A stretch of DNA of 64,000 nt, taken from Hymenobacter citatus (GTDB taxonomy: Bacteria; Bacteroidota; Bacteroidia; Cytophagales; Hymenobacteraceae). Below are positions 25,703 through 35,399 of the stretch, piece after piece; the stretch's first letter is position 1; each line of letters begins with the position of its first letter. The stretch spans positions 1-64,000 of the forward strand of contig NZ_JACSCY010000005.1 of NCBI RefSeq assembly GCF_014333615.1. Direction: 5' to 3'. Both the position numbers and the translations under genes were made by a program. The notes beneath the pieces are model-generated. The model was not told where the DNA came from, ran no database searches, and saw nothing but the letters and a program-made list of their open reading frames with translations.

Positions 25703-26197
25703 ATGAAGATTCTGTACCTGATGCGCCACGCCAAATCCAGCTGGAGCTACGACGAGCTAAACGACCACCAACGCCCGCTCAACGACCGGGGCCGCGACGA
25801 TGCTCCGCTAATGGGCCAGGCCTTGGCCGAGCGTAACATCAAGGTAGACCTGCTGCTGACTTCCTCGGCCGTACGCGCCCAAAGCACAGCCGTGCTGGTG
25901 GCGCGCGAACTCAAGTATCCGCACGACCAGATTGTGGTGGACGAGTCTATTTACCGGGCCGAGGTGAAAGATCTGTTGCGGGTGGTGCGCGAATGCCCCG
26001 ACACGGCCGGCTCGGTGCTGCTGGTGGGCCACAACAACACCATCACCGATTTTGCCAATTTGCTTTCGCCCAGCCCCCTCAATGAAATGTCGACGGGCGC
26101 TGTAGTGTGTCTGCACTTTCGGGTGGATAGCTGGGCGGCCATTGACCGCGCCAACGCAGAGTTTTACTTCTACGACACGCCCAAGAACCAGAAATAG
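25703..26197 (+). CDS. histidine phosphatase family protein, SixA-like
   Basis: About 164 residues of the histidine phosphatase superfamily, SixA branch. The catalytic motif is LMRHAKSSW at the N-terminus (RHA with the phospho-accepting His), followed by LNDRGRDDAPLMG, the conserved Arg in TSSAVRAQSTA, and the late VLLVGHNNTITDFAN with the second catalytic His. SixA removes phosphate from histidine, for example on PtsP/phosphotransfer proteins. I use the ATG at 25703; a GTG four codons upstream is possible. It stands 12 bases before ppk1 in the same direction, so both are likely co-transcribed, linking a phosphohistidine phosphatase with polyphosphate metabolism. Confidence 0.92.
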   Translation: MKILYLMRHAKSSWSYDELNDHQRPLNDRGRDDAPLMGQALAERNIKVDLLLTSSAVRAQSTAVLVARELKYPHDQIVVDESIYRAEVKDLLRVVRECPDTAGSVLLVGHNNTITDFANLLSPSPLNEMSTGAVVCLHFRVDSWAAIDRANAEFYFYDTPKNQK

Positions 26198-26209
26198 CCG
26201 CTTCGCCTC

Positions 26210-28303
26210 ATGTCAACGTCCTCTCCTACCCCTCCGGCCCTCCCCCTTCTCAACCGCGAGCTGAGTTGGCTGACGTTCAACTACCGCGTGTTGCAGGAAG
26301 CCCAGAACCCCAGCGTGCCGCTGCTGGAGCGCCTGAAGTTTCTGGCTATTTTCTCCAGCAACCTCGACGAGTATTTCAAAGTGCGCGTGGCCACGCTGCG
26401 CCGCCTAGTGAAGCTTAAGAAAAAAACCCGCGCCAAGCTGGGCGAAGACCCCGCCGAACTGCTACAAACCGTGCTGCAAGAGGTAGGACGGCAGCAGCAG
26501 GCGTTCGGCGATACGTTTCGGCAGCAGATTTTGCCGGGCTTGCAGCAGGAGCACATTCACCTGATTTCGGAGCACGACCTGAGCCCTACGCAGCGCGAGT
26601 GGGTGCTGACGTACTTCCACGAGCACGTGCGCGACCTGCTCTCGCCCATCTTCCTGGACGACAACCTGCACCACCTATTCCTGCGCGACCAGTCGGTATA
26701 CCTCACCTTTTTTCTGACGCACCCTGCCAGCAAAAAACAGGCAGATGAAGAACGCGTGCTGGTGATGGAGCTGCCCACCAAGCGCCACGGTGGCCGCTTC
26801 GTGCGCCTACCCGACGAGGGCACGGAGCACTATGTGATGTTCCTAGACGACGTAATCAGGGTAGGGGCACATGAGTTGTTTCCTGACTATGAGCGCGTGC
26901 AGGTGCAGGCCATCAAACTCTCGCGCGACGCCGAGCTGGATATTCAGGAAGAAGTATCGAGCAACTTGCTCACCAAGATCAAAAGCAGCCTGCAAAAGCG
27001 CGAAACCGGCTTTCCGGCCCGCCTGCTCTACGACCCCGCCATGCCCAAGGAAGTGCTGCGCGCCGTGATGCAGAAAACCGGCATCGGGCAAGACGAGTTG
27101 GTGGAGGGTAGCCGCTACCATAACTTCCGCGACTTTTTCGGCTTCCCGGATTTCGAGCTGACGCACTTGCAGTACGAGCCGCAGCCACCCCTACCCCACC
27201 CGACCCTGCCGGCGCGGCCGGGCACGATGCTGGCCGCCATTGCCCGGCAAGACCATCTGCTGCACCTACCCTACCAGTCGTTCGGCTACGTGGTGAACCT
27301 GCTACGCGAGGCCGCGACCGATCCGCTAGTCAATAGCATCAGCATCACGCTCTACCGGGTGGCAGGCAGCAAGAGCGAGGTGGTAAAGTCGTTGCTGAAA
27401 GCCTTGAAAAAAGGCAAACAGGTGACCGTGGTAGTAGAGCTGAAAGCCCGTTTTGACGAGGAATCCAACATCTTCTGGGCCGATAAGCTCCAGAAAGCCG
27501 GTGCCGACGTGATTATGGGCATGCCCGAGCTGAAGGTACACACCAAGCTGCTGTTGATTACGCGCACCGAAAACGAGCAGAATCGCCAGTATGCTTACCT
27601 CAGCACCGGCAACTTCAACGAGGCCACCAGCCGCATCTACGCCGACCATGGCTTGTTTACGGCCGATCCGCGCCTGACGCAGGAAGTGGCCGCGCTGTTC
27701 CGCTACTTCCACGACCGGCAACCGCCCACCAACTTGGAGCACATCCTAGCCGCGCCCTTCGACCTGCGCACCCGCCTAGATGCGCTGGTAGACGCAGAAA
27801 TTGAACGCGCCCAGAGTGGTCAGGAAGCGTATATTATTCTAAAGTTAAATGCCTTACAGGACGAAGACATGATTAAGCGGCTCTACCAGGCCAGCCAGGC
27901 CGGCGTGCGGGTAGAGCTACTTATCCGAGGCATTAGCTGCCTGATACCCGACGCGGCCGGCGTAGCTGACAATATCAGCCAGCAAGGCATTGTGGACCGC
28001 TACCTGGAGCACGCCCGCGTGTACGTGTTTGGCAATGGCGGCGAGGAGCTGGTGTACGTGGCCTCCGCCGACTGGATGGCCCGCAACCTCAGCCGCCGCG
28101 TAGAAGTAGCCTTCCCCATCCTCGATGACAAGCTACGCGCCGAAGTACGCCTGCTCCTTGATTTCCAGCGCCAAGACAACGTGAAGTCCCGCGACTACCA
28201 TAACCACTTCATCCAGGCCGAAGAAGGCGCTGCGCCCATGCGAGCCCAGCTCGCTACCTATGAATACCTGAAGAAACTAGCGCAGAAGAAGGGTAGGAAG
28301 TAA
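26210..28303 (+). CDS. ppk1: polyphosphate kinase 1
   Basis: PPK1, 697 residues, the usual length. The N-terminal domain shows LLNRELSWLTFNYRVLQEA and FSSNLDEYFKVRV, typical of the family. The catalytic half has KGKQVTVVVELKARFDEESN and MPELKVHTKLLLI with the phosphohistidine (His in KVHTKL), YLSTGNFNEATSRIYADHG, and a second conserved His in DRYLEHARVYVFGN. It polymerises ATP gamma-phosphate into polyphosphate reversibly. It follows a SixA-like phosphatase gene by 12 bases. A full family A palindrome ends the operon. Confidence 0.96.
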   Translation: MSTSSPTPPALPLLNRELSWLTFNYRVLQEAQNPSVPLLERLKFLAIFSSNLDEYFKVRVATLRRLVKLKKKTRAKLGEDPAELLQTVLQEVGRQQQAFGDTFRQQILPGLQQEHIHLISEHDLSPTQREWVLTYFHEHVRDLLSPIFLDDNLHHLFLRDQSVYLTFFLTHPASKKQADEERVLVMELPTKRHGGRFVRLPDEGTEHYVMFLDDVIRVGAHELFPDYERVQVQAIKLSRDAELDIQEEVSSNLLTKIKSSLQKRETGFPARLLYDPAMPKEVLRAVMQKTGIGQDELVEGSRYHNFRDFFGFPDFELTHLQYEPQPPLPHPTLPARPGTMLAAIARQDHLLHLPYQSFGYVVNLLREAATDPLVNSISITLYRVAGSKSEVVKSLLKALKKGKQVTVVVELKARFDEESNIFWADKLQKAGADVIMGMPELKVHTKLLLITRTENEQNRQYAYLSTGNFNEATSRIYADHGLFTADPRLTQEVAALFRYFHDRQPPTNLEHILAAPFDLRTRLDALVDAEIERAQSGQEAYIILKLNALQDEDMIKRLYQASQAGVRVELLIRGISCLIPDAAGVADNISQQGIVDRYLEHARVYVFGNGGEELVYVASADWMARNLSRRVEVAFPILDDKLRAEVRLLLDFQRQDNVKSRDYHNHFIQAEEGAAPMRAQLATYEYLKKLAQKKGRK

Positions 28304-28337
28304 GCAGGAGGGTGTGGGGGTAGGAGGGTAGAAAGTG

Positions 28338-28439
28338 TGTCATCCTGAGCGCAGTGAAGGACCTTCTCACGCTAGAACGACTGACGTAACAACGACTCGT
28401 TCACGCGTGAAAAGATCCTTCACTGCGTTCAGGATGACA
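28338..28439. repeat. family A palindromic element A6
   Basis: The element runs from TGTCATCCTGAGCGCAGTGAAGGACC to GGATCCTTCACTGCGTTCAGGATGACA-type inverted copy. Inner arms differ slightly (GGACCTTC versus AAGATCC), but apex variants match between units (GCAGTG / CACTGC). A GCGGTTTTT follows on the right. It is between convergent genes. Confidence 0.9.
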
Positions 28440-28486
28440 AGCGGTTTTTCAACTCATTATCTCTCCACTTCACCATCTCACCACTC

Positions 28487-29656
28487 TTACTTCCCCATCG
28501 TCTTCTTCAGCAGCTTGCGAGGGGGCACGATGAAGACTTCCAGGCTGGCGTAGGGGGCACCGCCCAGGGTGTTGTCGATGATGCGGGGGCGGGTGCCGGC
28601 CCGGAATAGGCTAAAACCGCGGTTGCCGTCATAATCGAAGCCGTTGAAGGAAGCGTTGTAGCGGTAGCCGCCTTCTATACCAAACCACAGGAAATCATAG
28701 ATTTCGCGCTCCAAGCGCAAGCGAGGCCTAAATTCGGTTTCGCGGATGATGAGGGTAGTGAGGTTGTTGTTGGGGAGGGGCTCGCGCAGTTTGATATTGT
28801 AGTTGAGTCCGTCCACGGAGTAGCCGCCCAGCAGCAGGGTTTTCTCGTTCACGTTGTAGCGGAACGTGACGCGGGCCGGAAACAACGATTCCACACCCCA
28901 GTGCTCGTTCCAGGTGCGATTGTAGAGAATAACCGGGTAGATGCTTTGCCGCCCAAATGTGTAGCTCAGCTGCGCCCCAATACCCCAGGCAAACCGCGCG
29001 CTACGCTTCCAGCCGTAGATAAACTCACCCGACATCTTCAGGTAGTCGTTGAAGCTCAGGTTGCTGCTCTCCGAGGTGTAGTCGCCATTCAGCTCGCCCT
29101 TCACGCGGGCCAGGTACCAGTGCACCTCATCAATAGGGCGGATGGCGGCCAGCTGCGCGCCTAGGGTTTTCAGGCCCTTATCTTCCAGGTTGCGGTAGAA
29201 GGGCGAGGCATCGGGGTTCTTGAACTGAAACTCCTCCCGGTCGTAGTTCACGCCCAAAATCACTTTCAGGTGAGGGTGGTTTAGCAGTGGCGCGTAGGCT
29301 TTGATGAACGCCCGACTGTTTTTGGTGACCGTGGTGCGGGTGTTCACATCGGATACCCCCTCCGTGTTGCTCTTGGTCTTGGTATCGATCCGAAAGTCGC
29401 TCAACCGCTCAATGTGCGCCACAATGCCTTTGCTGGGCCCCATGCCAATAACCGAGGGCACGGCAAACTCGCGGGCTTCAGCTTCCTGGCCTACCTCGCC
29501 TATCCCGATACTATCGGAGGGCGCGGGTGCCGGAACCGGGTACACGGGCGTGCGAGGGGGCACTTCCTGAGCCGTAGCGGAGTAGCACCCAAGGCTCAGG
29601 CCAACACTTAACAGCGCCGCTTTAACGGGACATTTCAAAGAATAGAGTAGCGGCAT
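28487..29656 (-). CDS. DUF6268-type outer-membrane beta-barrel protein
   Basis: A 389-residue exported protein with a signal segment at the N-terminus (AALLSVGLSLGCYSATAQ). A Pro-rich linker follows, and then a barrel-like domain of alternating strands with aromatic girdles, such as HLKVILGVNYDREEFQF, FAWGIGAQLSYTFG, RVTFRYNVNEKTLLLGGYS and FLWFGIEGGYRYNASF. This resembles DUF6268 proteins of Bacteroidota, which are predicted outer-membrane barrels with no known substrate. The last residues (PPRKLLKKTMGK) are not a sorting domain. The gene is convergent with ppk1 and divergent from nothing close. Confidence 0.75.
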   Translation of the reverse strand: MPLLYSLKCPVKAALLSVGLSLGCYSATAQEVPPRTPVYPVPAPAPSDSIGIGEVGQEAEAREFAVPSVIGMGPSKGIVAHIERLSDFRIDTKTKSNTEGVSDVNTRTTVTKNSRAFIKAYAPLLNHPHLKVILGVNYDREEFQFKNPDASPFYRNLEDKGLKTLGAQLAAIRPIDEVHWYLARVKGELNGDYTSESSNLSFNDYLKMSGEFIYGWKRSARFAWGIGAQLSYTFGRQSIYPVILYNRTWNEHWGVESLFPARVTFRYNVNEKTLLLGGYSVDGLNYNIKLREPLPNNNLTTLIIRETEFRPRLRLEREIYDFLWFGIEGGYRYNASFNGFDYDGNRGFSLFRAGTRPRIIDNTLGGAPYASLEVFIVPPRKLLKKTMGK

Positions 29657-29687
29657 ATACGCGAGAGTGAGCGTGTTCCGAAAAAAG

Positions 29688-29720
29688 AAAAGACGTTAAG
29701 TGTTGCTCTTAACGTCTTTT
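29688..29720 (-). terminator. intrinsic terminator after the phosphoesterase-barrel gene
   Basis: On the minus strand, the stem AAAAGACGTTAAG / CTTAACGTCTTTT with a 7-base loop is followed by TTTTCTTTTTT. It lies 44 bases after the stop of the 1314-residue gene and before the start of the DUF6268-type gene. Confidence 0.9.
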
Positions 29721-29763
29721 CCGGAAAAAGGGTAGGCTCAGCAGTGTTTAACCGCCAATTTGT

Positions 29764-32700
29764 TTAAAACAGGAAGTCGAAGCCCACAAAAATCAGCTTC
29801 TCCTCGCCCACCGAATAGGTAGCATTCAACACTGCCTGCTTCAGCACGTCAATCCAGATGCCGCCGCCATAGGATGTGTGGAAGGCCTTGAGGCCCGTCT
29901 GCACATCGTTGCCGGAGTACACGCGGGCGGCATCGGTGTGGCCCAGGATGCCAAACTTGCCGGGCACCAGGTAGGCGTTGAAGGTGAAGAGCTGCAAGCG
30001 GGCTTCCAGGTTGCCGTAGAGCGAGCTGCGGCCGGCGTAGCGCGTGCGGCGGTAGCCGCGCAAGTTGGCCGCCGCAATGGTGGCATTAGACTGTCCGCCC
30101 AAGGTATTGGCCTGGTAGAAGCGGTAGTCGCCGATGTTGTGCGCCACGCCCACGCGGCCGGCCCAGGTAAGCTGGAAGGGGAAGTTGGGGCTGATGTAGG
30201 CGCGGAACTCCGAAGCAATGCGGCCATAGTTTAGCATCTCGCCGCCCAACTGGTGGTTGAACTCGGCGCTGTTGTACCAACGCAAGCCAATACGCGGGTT
30301 TTTGGGTGAGCTCACGGCGTCGATGTTCATATAGGCCTTAGCGCCTAGATAACGGTTCAACTGGAAATCGGAAGGCCGAATGCCCAGAGCCGCGCCTGTG
30401 TAGCCATTGTTGATGCCTTGCTGAATCTGGTTGCCCACGTCAAACGTCGACACCCGGAACTGGTCGTATTGTGGGCCGAAGCCTACCTTCAGGAAGCTGA
30501 ACACGTCCTTTTCCAGCATAGGTGCCACATACAGGCGCGAGAAGCGGACGCGGTAGTTGTCGTTGATTTCGCGGTTGCGCACCCGGTCGTCAGTCTGTTC
30601 GGCTAGGATGTTGCGCGAGTCGTTGCCCTTGCCGAAATAGTTGTAGAGCAGCTGCGGCCCATAGAGCTGGCTGTTGATTTTCAGATCAAACTTGCCCAGC
30701 ACATCTACAAAAGTACCCGTGTAGCGAATGTTGTAGGCATTGCGCGAGGGTGCCCAGTTGGCCACCAGCGTTTGCTCCGTGGCAAACGGGTTGCGCCGGA
30801 AGCCGTACGTGCGGTACGTCACGCCGCCACCCACAAACAGACCATCATCAATGTTGTAGCCAAAGTAGGCGGCCGGCCCAAAGTAGTTGAGGCGGTAGTC
30901 TTTGCGGTCGGCGCGGTTGGGGTTGTCGTAGCGGCTCACGTCGTTGCCGGGCTCCAGGTGCAGGCGCGTTTCGGGGCCGGCATTAATGACGTTGGCCGTG
31001 TCTACCTCATTATCGTAGACCAGCGTTTTGTGGCGCCGCAGGAAGCCGCCCACCCGTGAGTTGTCGGTGATGGTGTCCTTATCGATACCCCCAATGATGC
31101 GCAGGGTAGGCCCGCCGTTCGACTGGCCAGTGACTTTGTAAATATCGTTGCCGGCAAAGCCGTAGAGGCGTATATCTTTAGTCACGTTGCCATCAATCAC
31201 CTTGTCGAACAGCACCTTGTTGGTGTTGCCCTTCTTGCTGATTTTGGTCATCGTGACGTGCACTTTGCTGTCGGGTAGGCGCTCCACCTCAAATAGCTCG
31301 CGCTTCTGGCTACCCTTCACCTCTATCACCTTGTTCAGCATGCCGTAGTAGTCGGCGGCCAACTGGGGCAGCAGGTCGCGGCGGTTTTTGAGTTTGGCCA
31401 CAATCTCGGCGCCGTGCAGGGCGTAGATGTCGGCGGGCCACTGCTTCTTAAACGCCTGCTCAATCTCGGCGTCGGTGAGGCGGGACTTCATATCCTCGGC
31501 AATCTTCACCCACTGCTTCTGCGTCAGCTCGCCCAGAAAGCGCCGGTCGTTGCTGAGGGCCGTCAGGTTCAGGCCGCGCCAGTCGGCGTAGTCGTTGCCG
31601 AAGTTCTGGAAGTTGCGCACCGCAAACTTCCGCGAGGCCAGGTAGGGCAGCAGACCGTCACCTTTAAAGAAGGCCACGTCGCGGTCTTCCGGCACAGCCG
31701 TAAACTTCCGGTCGCCGTCTTCGTCCTTTTTCTCGGCCCAGCGCCATTGGTCTTCGTGCCGGTCCCAGTCGCCAATCCACATATCAAACAGGCGCGAGCG
31801 GGCAAAATCTTTCTTGTCTACCTGGTTGTCGTTGTCTTGCTCCAGGCGCTCCATCACGCGGTCGGTGCCTACCAAGTTGGTGGCATAGTCCAGCGAGGCC
31901 ACGTTGCTCTGGTCGTCCTTGGCGTCTTCTTCCAGCATGGCCGTGGTGTTGGCGAAGCGGTTGTAGTACTGCGCCAGTCGGGGGTCTTGCGGAATGAAGC
32001 GCGGCACCGGGTTGGTGTGCAAGATGCCCGCCGCCGAGGCCAGCGGGGGTAGGGCAAAGGCCGCGTACGGGTGCTGGGCCGAAATCTGGTCTTGCAGCAG
32101 GTCGCGGGCTGCCCCATCGCGCAGGGCTTCGGGCAGCACGGCAGCGGGGTCTTTGTCGAGGCTGCGCAGGGTGTAGTTGCGGTTCTCGTCGTTGCGGAGC
32201 TTCAGCGACGCCGTTTGTTTGCCACCGCCTACCTTATACGGTGTCAGGCCACCTTTCTCGTGCGCCAGGTCCAGCACCGGAAATTTCACGGGCGTGGCCC
32301 ACTCCTTCCGGTAGTGCTTGCCGAAGATGAAGTTGTGGAAGCCGTTGTGGTCGTTATACGCTGGGTTGATGGCTACCGTCACGGTGCTGTCGCGGAAATT
32401 GCGCTGGGGCGCTGCGGGCAGCGTATGGCCCGGCGCGCCGCCTACCTGCTTGGTTGCCACATCCTTCTGGAACGCATAGTTGGGCGCCCGGAATACCAGG
32501 CGGCCGTTTTCGCCCCGGTCATTCGGAATCCAATACTCGGTCCACACCTCGCCGTTGGTGTAGTAATTCACGCGGGCAAAGCCTTTCTCTTTATCAGAGA
32601 AGATGGCATCGCCACCCCTACCTGGCTTCACATGCTGGGTTTTGCAGCCCGAGCCGCTGGTCACAAACGTCATGTTCTGCTCCCGGAAGAATTGCAGGTT

Positions 32701-33708
32701 ATGTTCGTGGCCGTTGGCGTAAATGATATTGGGATACTTCGCAAAAATCTCCATCAGGCCCTTCTTGTAGGCCTGGTACTGCGGGTGGGGCAGGTCTTGG
32801 CTAATACCGCCGTATTTGCGCGCCAGTGGGTAGATAGAGCCGATGACGGGCAGCGGCAGGTAGGCGTATTTGTAGACGATAGATAGCGGAAACAGGTGGT
32901 CCGTGAAGGTGAAGTAGCCGCCGTGGATGCCGTCGGAAAACAACGGGTGGTGAGCCACCACCATGATGTTCTTGTTCTTGTTGCGGGCAATGATGTCTTC
33001 GAGCTGCGTGTAGAAGTCCGTCTCGTTTGCCACGCCGCAGTCGTTGTTGCTGCCGTAGGGACGCTCGCCGTTGGTTTGCAAAAACCACTGCGAGTTGATG
33101 GCAATCATTACCAGGTTATCGTTGAGCTGAATCTCGTAGGGGCCGGGGCAGGCATCGCGCGGGATGAAAAAATCGCCGGTATACGCAAAGGCCGCCGAGT
33201 CGCTCTGTAGATACCGCTCCACGAAATCCTGCTGGCGGTTCACCTGCTCTACGCTGCCATCGTGGCCCTGCTTCCAGTCGTGGTTACCCGGAATCATGTA
33301 CTTCTCACCCTGGTAGCCTTCCAGCGTCTTCAACTGGGCCACCATGCGCTCCTCCGACACCTTGCGGTCAAACGCATCCTCCGGGGGTAGGCCGTATTCG
33401 TAGATGTTGTCGCCCAGAAAGACGGTGGTGCTTTTGGAGCCAGCGGCCAGAATCTGGCGGCGCAGGAAATTCAACGACGGCTCCCCGCCTACCTTAGCAT
33501 CGGCGGGCTTGCCTACGTCGCCAATCAGAAAAACGGTGTAGCGCAGCTGGCTGCTGTCGGGCGGCGTCAAGGACTCCCAGTTCTTACCCTCGCCACGGTA
33601 GTTTGGCCGCTCCGGATGGGGCGTTTGGGTAGCTTGGCCCTGAACCGACAGCACGCTCGATCCTCCAAGAGCCAGCGACAGGAAATAATGCAAAATCTTT
33701 CTTCTCAT
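29764..33708 (-). CDS. large exported protein: metallophosphoesterase, kinase-like segment and C-terminal barrel
   Basis: A 1314-residue protein with a signal peptide. The first domain (about 55-380) is a calcineurin-like metallophosphoesterase with the metal motifs LIGDVG (Asp64), FLGDNIYEYG (Asp100, Asn101), PGNHDW (Asn142-His143), VAHHPLF and NGHEHN. A second region (about 490-700) has RSLDKDP (Lys519), then FDMWIGDWDRHEDQWRW (646-651 GDWDRH) and VPEDRDVAFF (675-677). The order Lys, N/D-x-x-DRH and D-x-D recalls CotH/Fam20/HipA-type atypical kinases, but this is by eye only. The last 350 residues alternate aromatic strands and end FVGFDFLF, fitting a BamA/surface-antigen-like barrel. The enzyme part would face the periplasm or the surface. 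Confidence 0.8.
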   Translation of the reverse strand: MRRKILHYFLSLALGGSSVLSVQGQATQTPHPERPNYRGEGKNWESLTPPDSSQLRYTVFLIGDVGKPADAKVGGEPSLNFLRRQILAAGSKSTTVFLGDNIYEYGLPPEDAFDRKVSEERMVAQLKTLEGYQGEKYMIPGNHDWKQGHDGSVEQVNRQQDFVERYLQSDSAAFAYTGDFFIPRDACPGPYEIQLNDNLVMIAINSQWFLQTNGERPYGSNNDCGVANETDFYTQLEDIIARNKNKNIMVVAHHPLFSDGIHGGYFTFTDHLFPLSIVYKYAYLPLPVIGSIYPLARKYGGISQDLPHPQYQAYKKGLMEIFAKYPNIIYANGHEHNLQFFREQNMTFVTSGSGCKTQHVKPGRGGDAIFSDKEKGFARVNYYTNGEVWTEYWIPNDRGENGRLVFRAPNYAFQKDVATKQVGGAPGHTLPAAPQRNFRDSTVTVAINPAYNDHNGFHNFIFGKHYRKEWATPVKFPVLDLAHEKGGLTPYKVGGGKQTASLKLRNDENRNYTLRSLDKDPAAVLPEALRDGAARDLLQDQISAQHPYAAFALPPLASAAGILHTNPVPRFIPQDPRLAQYYNRFANTTAMLEEDAKDDQSNVASLDYATNLVGTDRVMERLEQDNDNQVDKKDFARSRLFDMWIGDWDRHEDQWRWAEKKDEDGDRKFTAVPEDRDVAFFKGDGLLPYLASRKFAVRNFQNFGNDYADWRGLNLTALSNDRRFLGELTQKQWVKIAEDMKSRLTDAEIEQAFKKQWPADIYALHGAEIVAKLKNRRDLLPQLAADYYGMLNKVIEVKGSQKRELFEVERLPDSKVHVTMTKISKKGNTNKVLFDKVIDGNVTKDIRLYGFAGNDIYKVTGQSNGGPTLRIIGGIDKDTITDNSRVGGFLRRHKTLVYDNEVDTANVINAGPETRLHLEPGNDVSRYDNPNRADRKDYRLNYFGPAAYFGYNIDDGLFVGGGVTYRTYGFRRNPFATEQTLVANWAPSRNAYNIRYTGTFVDVLGKFDLKINSQLYGPQLLYNYFGKGNDSRNILAEQTDDRVRNREINDNYRVRFSRLYVAPMLEKDVFSFLKVGFGPQYDQFRVSTFDVGNQIQQGINNGYTGAALGIRPSDFQLNRYLGAKAYMNIDAVSSPKNPRIGLRWYNSAEFNHQLGGEMLNYGRIASEFRAYISPNFPFQLTWAGRVGVAHNIGDYRFYQANTLGGQSNATIAAANLRGYRRTRYAGRSSLYGNLEARLQLFTFNAYLVPGKFGILGHTDAARVYSGNDVQTGLKAFHTSYGGGIWIDVLKQAVLNATYSVGEEKLIFVGFDFLF

Positions 33709-33983
33709 ACGAAGGAAATAAACAGAACTTTGACCACTACGTGTCGCTTTATGCTCTGTGAACCGCTCTACAGCTGTTCAGTTAGATAATTTCAGTAAAC
33801 TTATTCAGGGATTTCCACTGTTCGGGTGAGTTGACACCTTATTTGCATGGTGCAGAGCCCTACGCAAATGCTGCCTTCACAGTTTGGATAGAGCTACACA
33901 AAAACCTCCGGACGGCATTCTCGTTGTAAACCGATGGGGCGCACCAGCCGGGCTTGCTGCGCTTCTTCAGCCTCTCCTTTTAT

Positions 33984-35222
33984 ATGGAAACAACCGCCAC
34001 GCTACAGTCTACCAAGGCCGAGATAGTTAAGAAAGCCAAGGCTTACATTACTACGCTTTTCGAAGAAAAGCTGCCGAAGCAACTTGTCTATCATAATCTG
34101 GACCACACCGTGAATACGGTGCGGGAGGCGCGGGCGTTGGGCCAAGACGCCGGCCTGAGCGAGGAAGACCAGGAGGCACTGGTGCTGGCCGCCTGGTTTC
34201 ATGACGCAGGCTACACCGAGTCCTACGATGGCCATGAATATCGCAGTATGGCCCTGGCCGAGCAGTGGTTGCAGGAGCAGCACTACCCCGCCGACCGCAC
34301 TGCGCTAGTAGTGGATATGATTCGGGCCACGCACCGCGACGAGCCGCGCACCACCCAGCTCCAGCGCTTGCTGGTAGATGCCGACATGAGCAACACCGGC
34401 CGCGAGGATTTTGCGGCCCGCGCCGAGCTGTTGCGCGCCGAGTGGGAAGTAGCGCAGGGCCGCACGTTTTCCAGCGTAGGCTGGGCCGAGTCGCAGCTCG
34501 ATTTTCTAATGTCGTTCAAGTTCTTGACCACCGTGGCCAAGAGCCGGTACAAAGAACAGCTGAAGGAGAACATTAAAGACCAGCGCAAGCTGCTGAAGAA
34601 AACCGAAAAGAAGCGTAAGGAGAAGGATAAAGCCCGCACCGAAACTTTTGCTGAGCCTAAGCGTGGCATCGAAACGATGTTTCGAACCATGTATGGCAAC
34701 CACATGAAGCTTTCGGATATGGCCGATAAAAAGGCCAACATGATGATTTCGCTGAATGCCGTGCTTATCTCCGTTATCATCACCTACCTGGGTACCAAGG
34801 TAGGCGGCAAAACGGCCGTGCTTAGCCCGGCCATTACGCACAACCCGGTGCTGTCTATCCCCATGGGTATTTTGCTGCTCACCTCGTTGGGGTCGGTGGT
34901 GTCGGCCATCCTGTCGGCCCAGCCCGATGTCACGAGCTTTAAGTGGCTGAAAAAGAGTCCCGAAATTGCCACCAACCGCCGTGTAAACCTGCTGTTCTTC
35001 GGCAACTTCACCAAGCTCAACCTCGACGATTTCCAGGGTGGCATGCGCGAGCTAATGCGCCAGAAGGATTCGCTCTACACCAACATGGTAACGGACGTGT
35101 ACTACCTTGGTGAGGTACTCTCGCGCAAGTACCGCCTGTTGCGCATCAGCTATACCATTTTCATGGTGGGTTTAATTCTCACGGCCTTGTCGTTTGGTAT
35201 TGTGCTGCTGTATAAGCTGTGA
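33984..35222 (+). CDS. HD phosphohydrolase fused to a Pycsar-effector-like (DUF5706) membrane domain
   Basis: The product is about 412 residues from the ATG at 33984. The N-terminal HD domain shows YHNLDHT (His37), AAWFHDAGY (His73-Asp74), RATHR (His117) and VDADMSN (Asp132), a full set of HD metal ligands. A highly charged coiled coil follows (about 205-245, KDQRKLLKKTEKKRKEKDK). The rest matches the Pycsar effector TM family (DUF5706): FRTMYGNHMKLSDMADKKAN, then a first hydrophobic hairpin (ISLNAVLISVIITYLG), a second (MGILLLTSLGSVVSAI) and a third near the end. In Pycsar, such TM effectors respond to cCMP or cUMP and disrupt the membrane. No cyclase is upstream, but a class III cyclase-like gene ends 177 bases away in convergent orientation. 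The HD part may hydrolyse a nucleotide. Confidence 0.88.
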   Translation: METTATLQSTKAEIVKKAKAYITTLFEEKLPKQLVYHNLDHTVNTVREARALGQDAGLSEEDQEALVLAAWFHDAGYTESYDGHEYRSMALAEQWLQEQHYPADRTALVVDMIRATHRDEPRTTQLQRLLVDADMSNTGREDFAARAELLRAEWEVAQGRTFSSVGWAESQLDFLMSFKFLTTVAKSRYKEQLKENIKDQRKLLKKTEKKRKEKDKARTETFAEPKRGIETMFRTMYGNHMKLSDMADKKANMMISLNAVLISVIITYLGTKVGGKTAVLSPAITHNPVLSIPMGILLLTSLGSVVSAILSAQPDVTSFKWLKKSPEIATNRRVNLLFFGNFTKLNLDDFQGGMRELMRQKDSLYTNMVTDVYYLGEVLSRKYRLLRISYTIFMVGLILTALSFGIVLLYKL

Positions 35223-35242
35223 GATGGTGAAATGGTGAGTAG

Positions 35243-35364
35243 TGAAAGGCGCCTGTCATCCTGAGCGTGCGAAGGACCTTATGCCCGCAGAACAAGTCGT
35301 TGTTACGCCTGTTGTTCTGACATGATAAGGTCCTTCGCAGGCTCAGGATGACAGGCGCCTTTCA
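35243..35364. repeat. family A palindromic element A7
   Basis: A long inverted repeat starts TGAAAGGCGCCTGTCATCC and ends with its complement GGATGACAGGCGCCTTTCA. The central arms are GAAGGACCTTAT / ATAAGGTCCTTC. Copies of GGTGAAATGGTGA stand to the left and TCACCATCTCACC repeats to the right. It lies between the convergent HD-effector-like and cyclase-like genes. Confidence 0.95.
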
Positions 35365-35399
35365 CAACTTCACCATCTCACCATCTCACCATCTCACCT

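Noticed and set aside
31414..32886. Several plus-strand frames of 200-270 codons inside the 1314-residue gene
   Set aside because: They are antisense shadows rich in Val, Gly, Leu and Arg, without motifs. The sense gene has a full set of phosphoesterase motifs.
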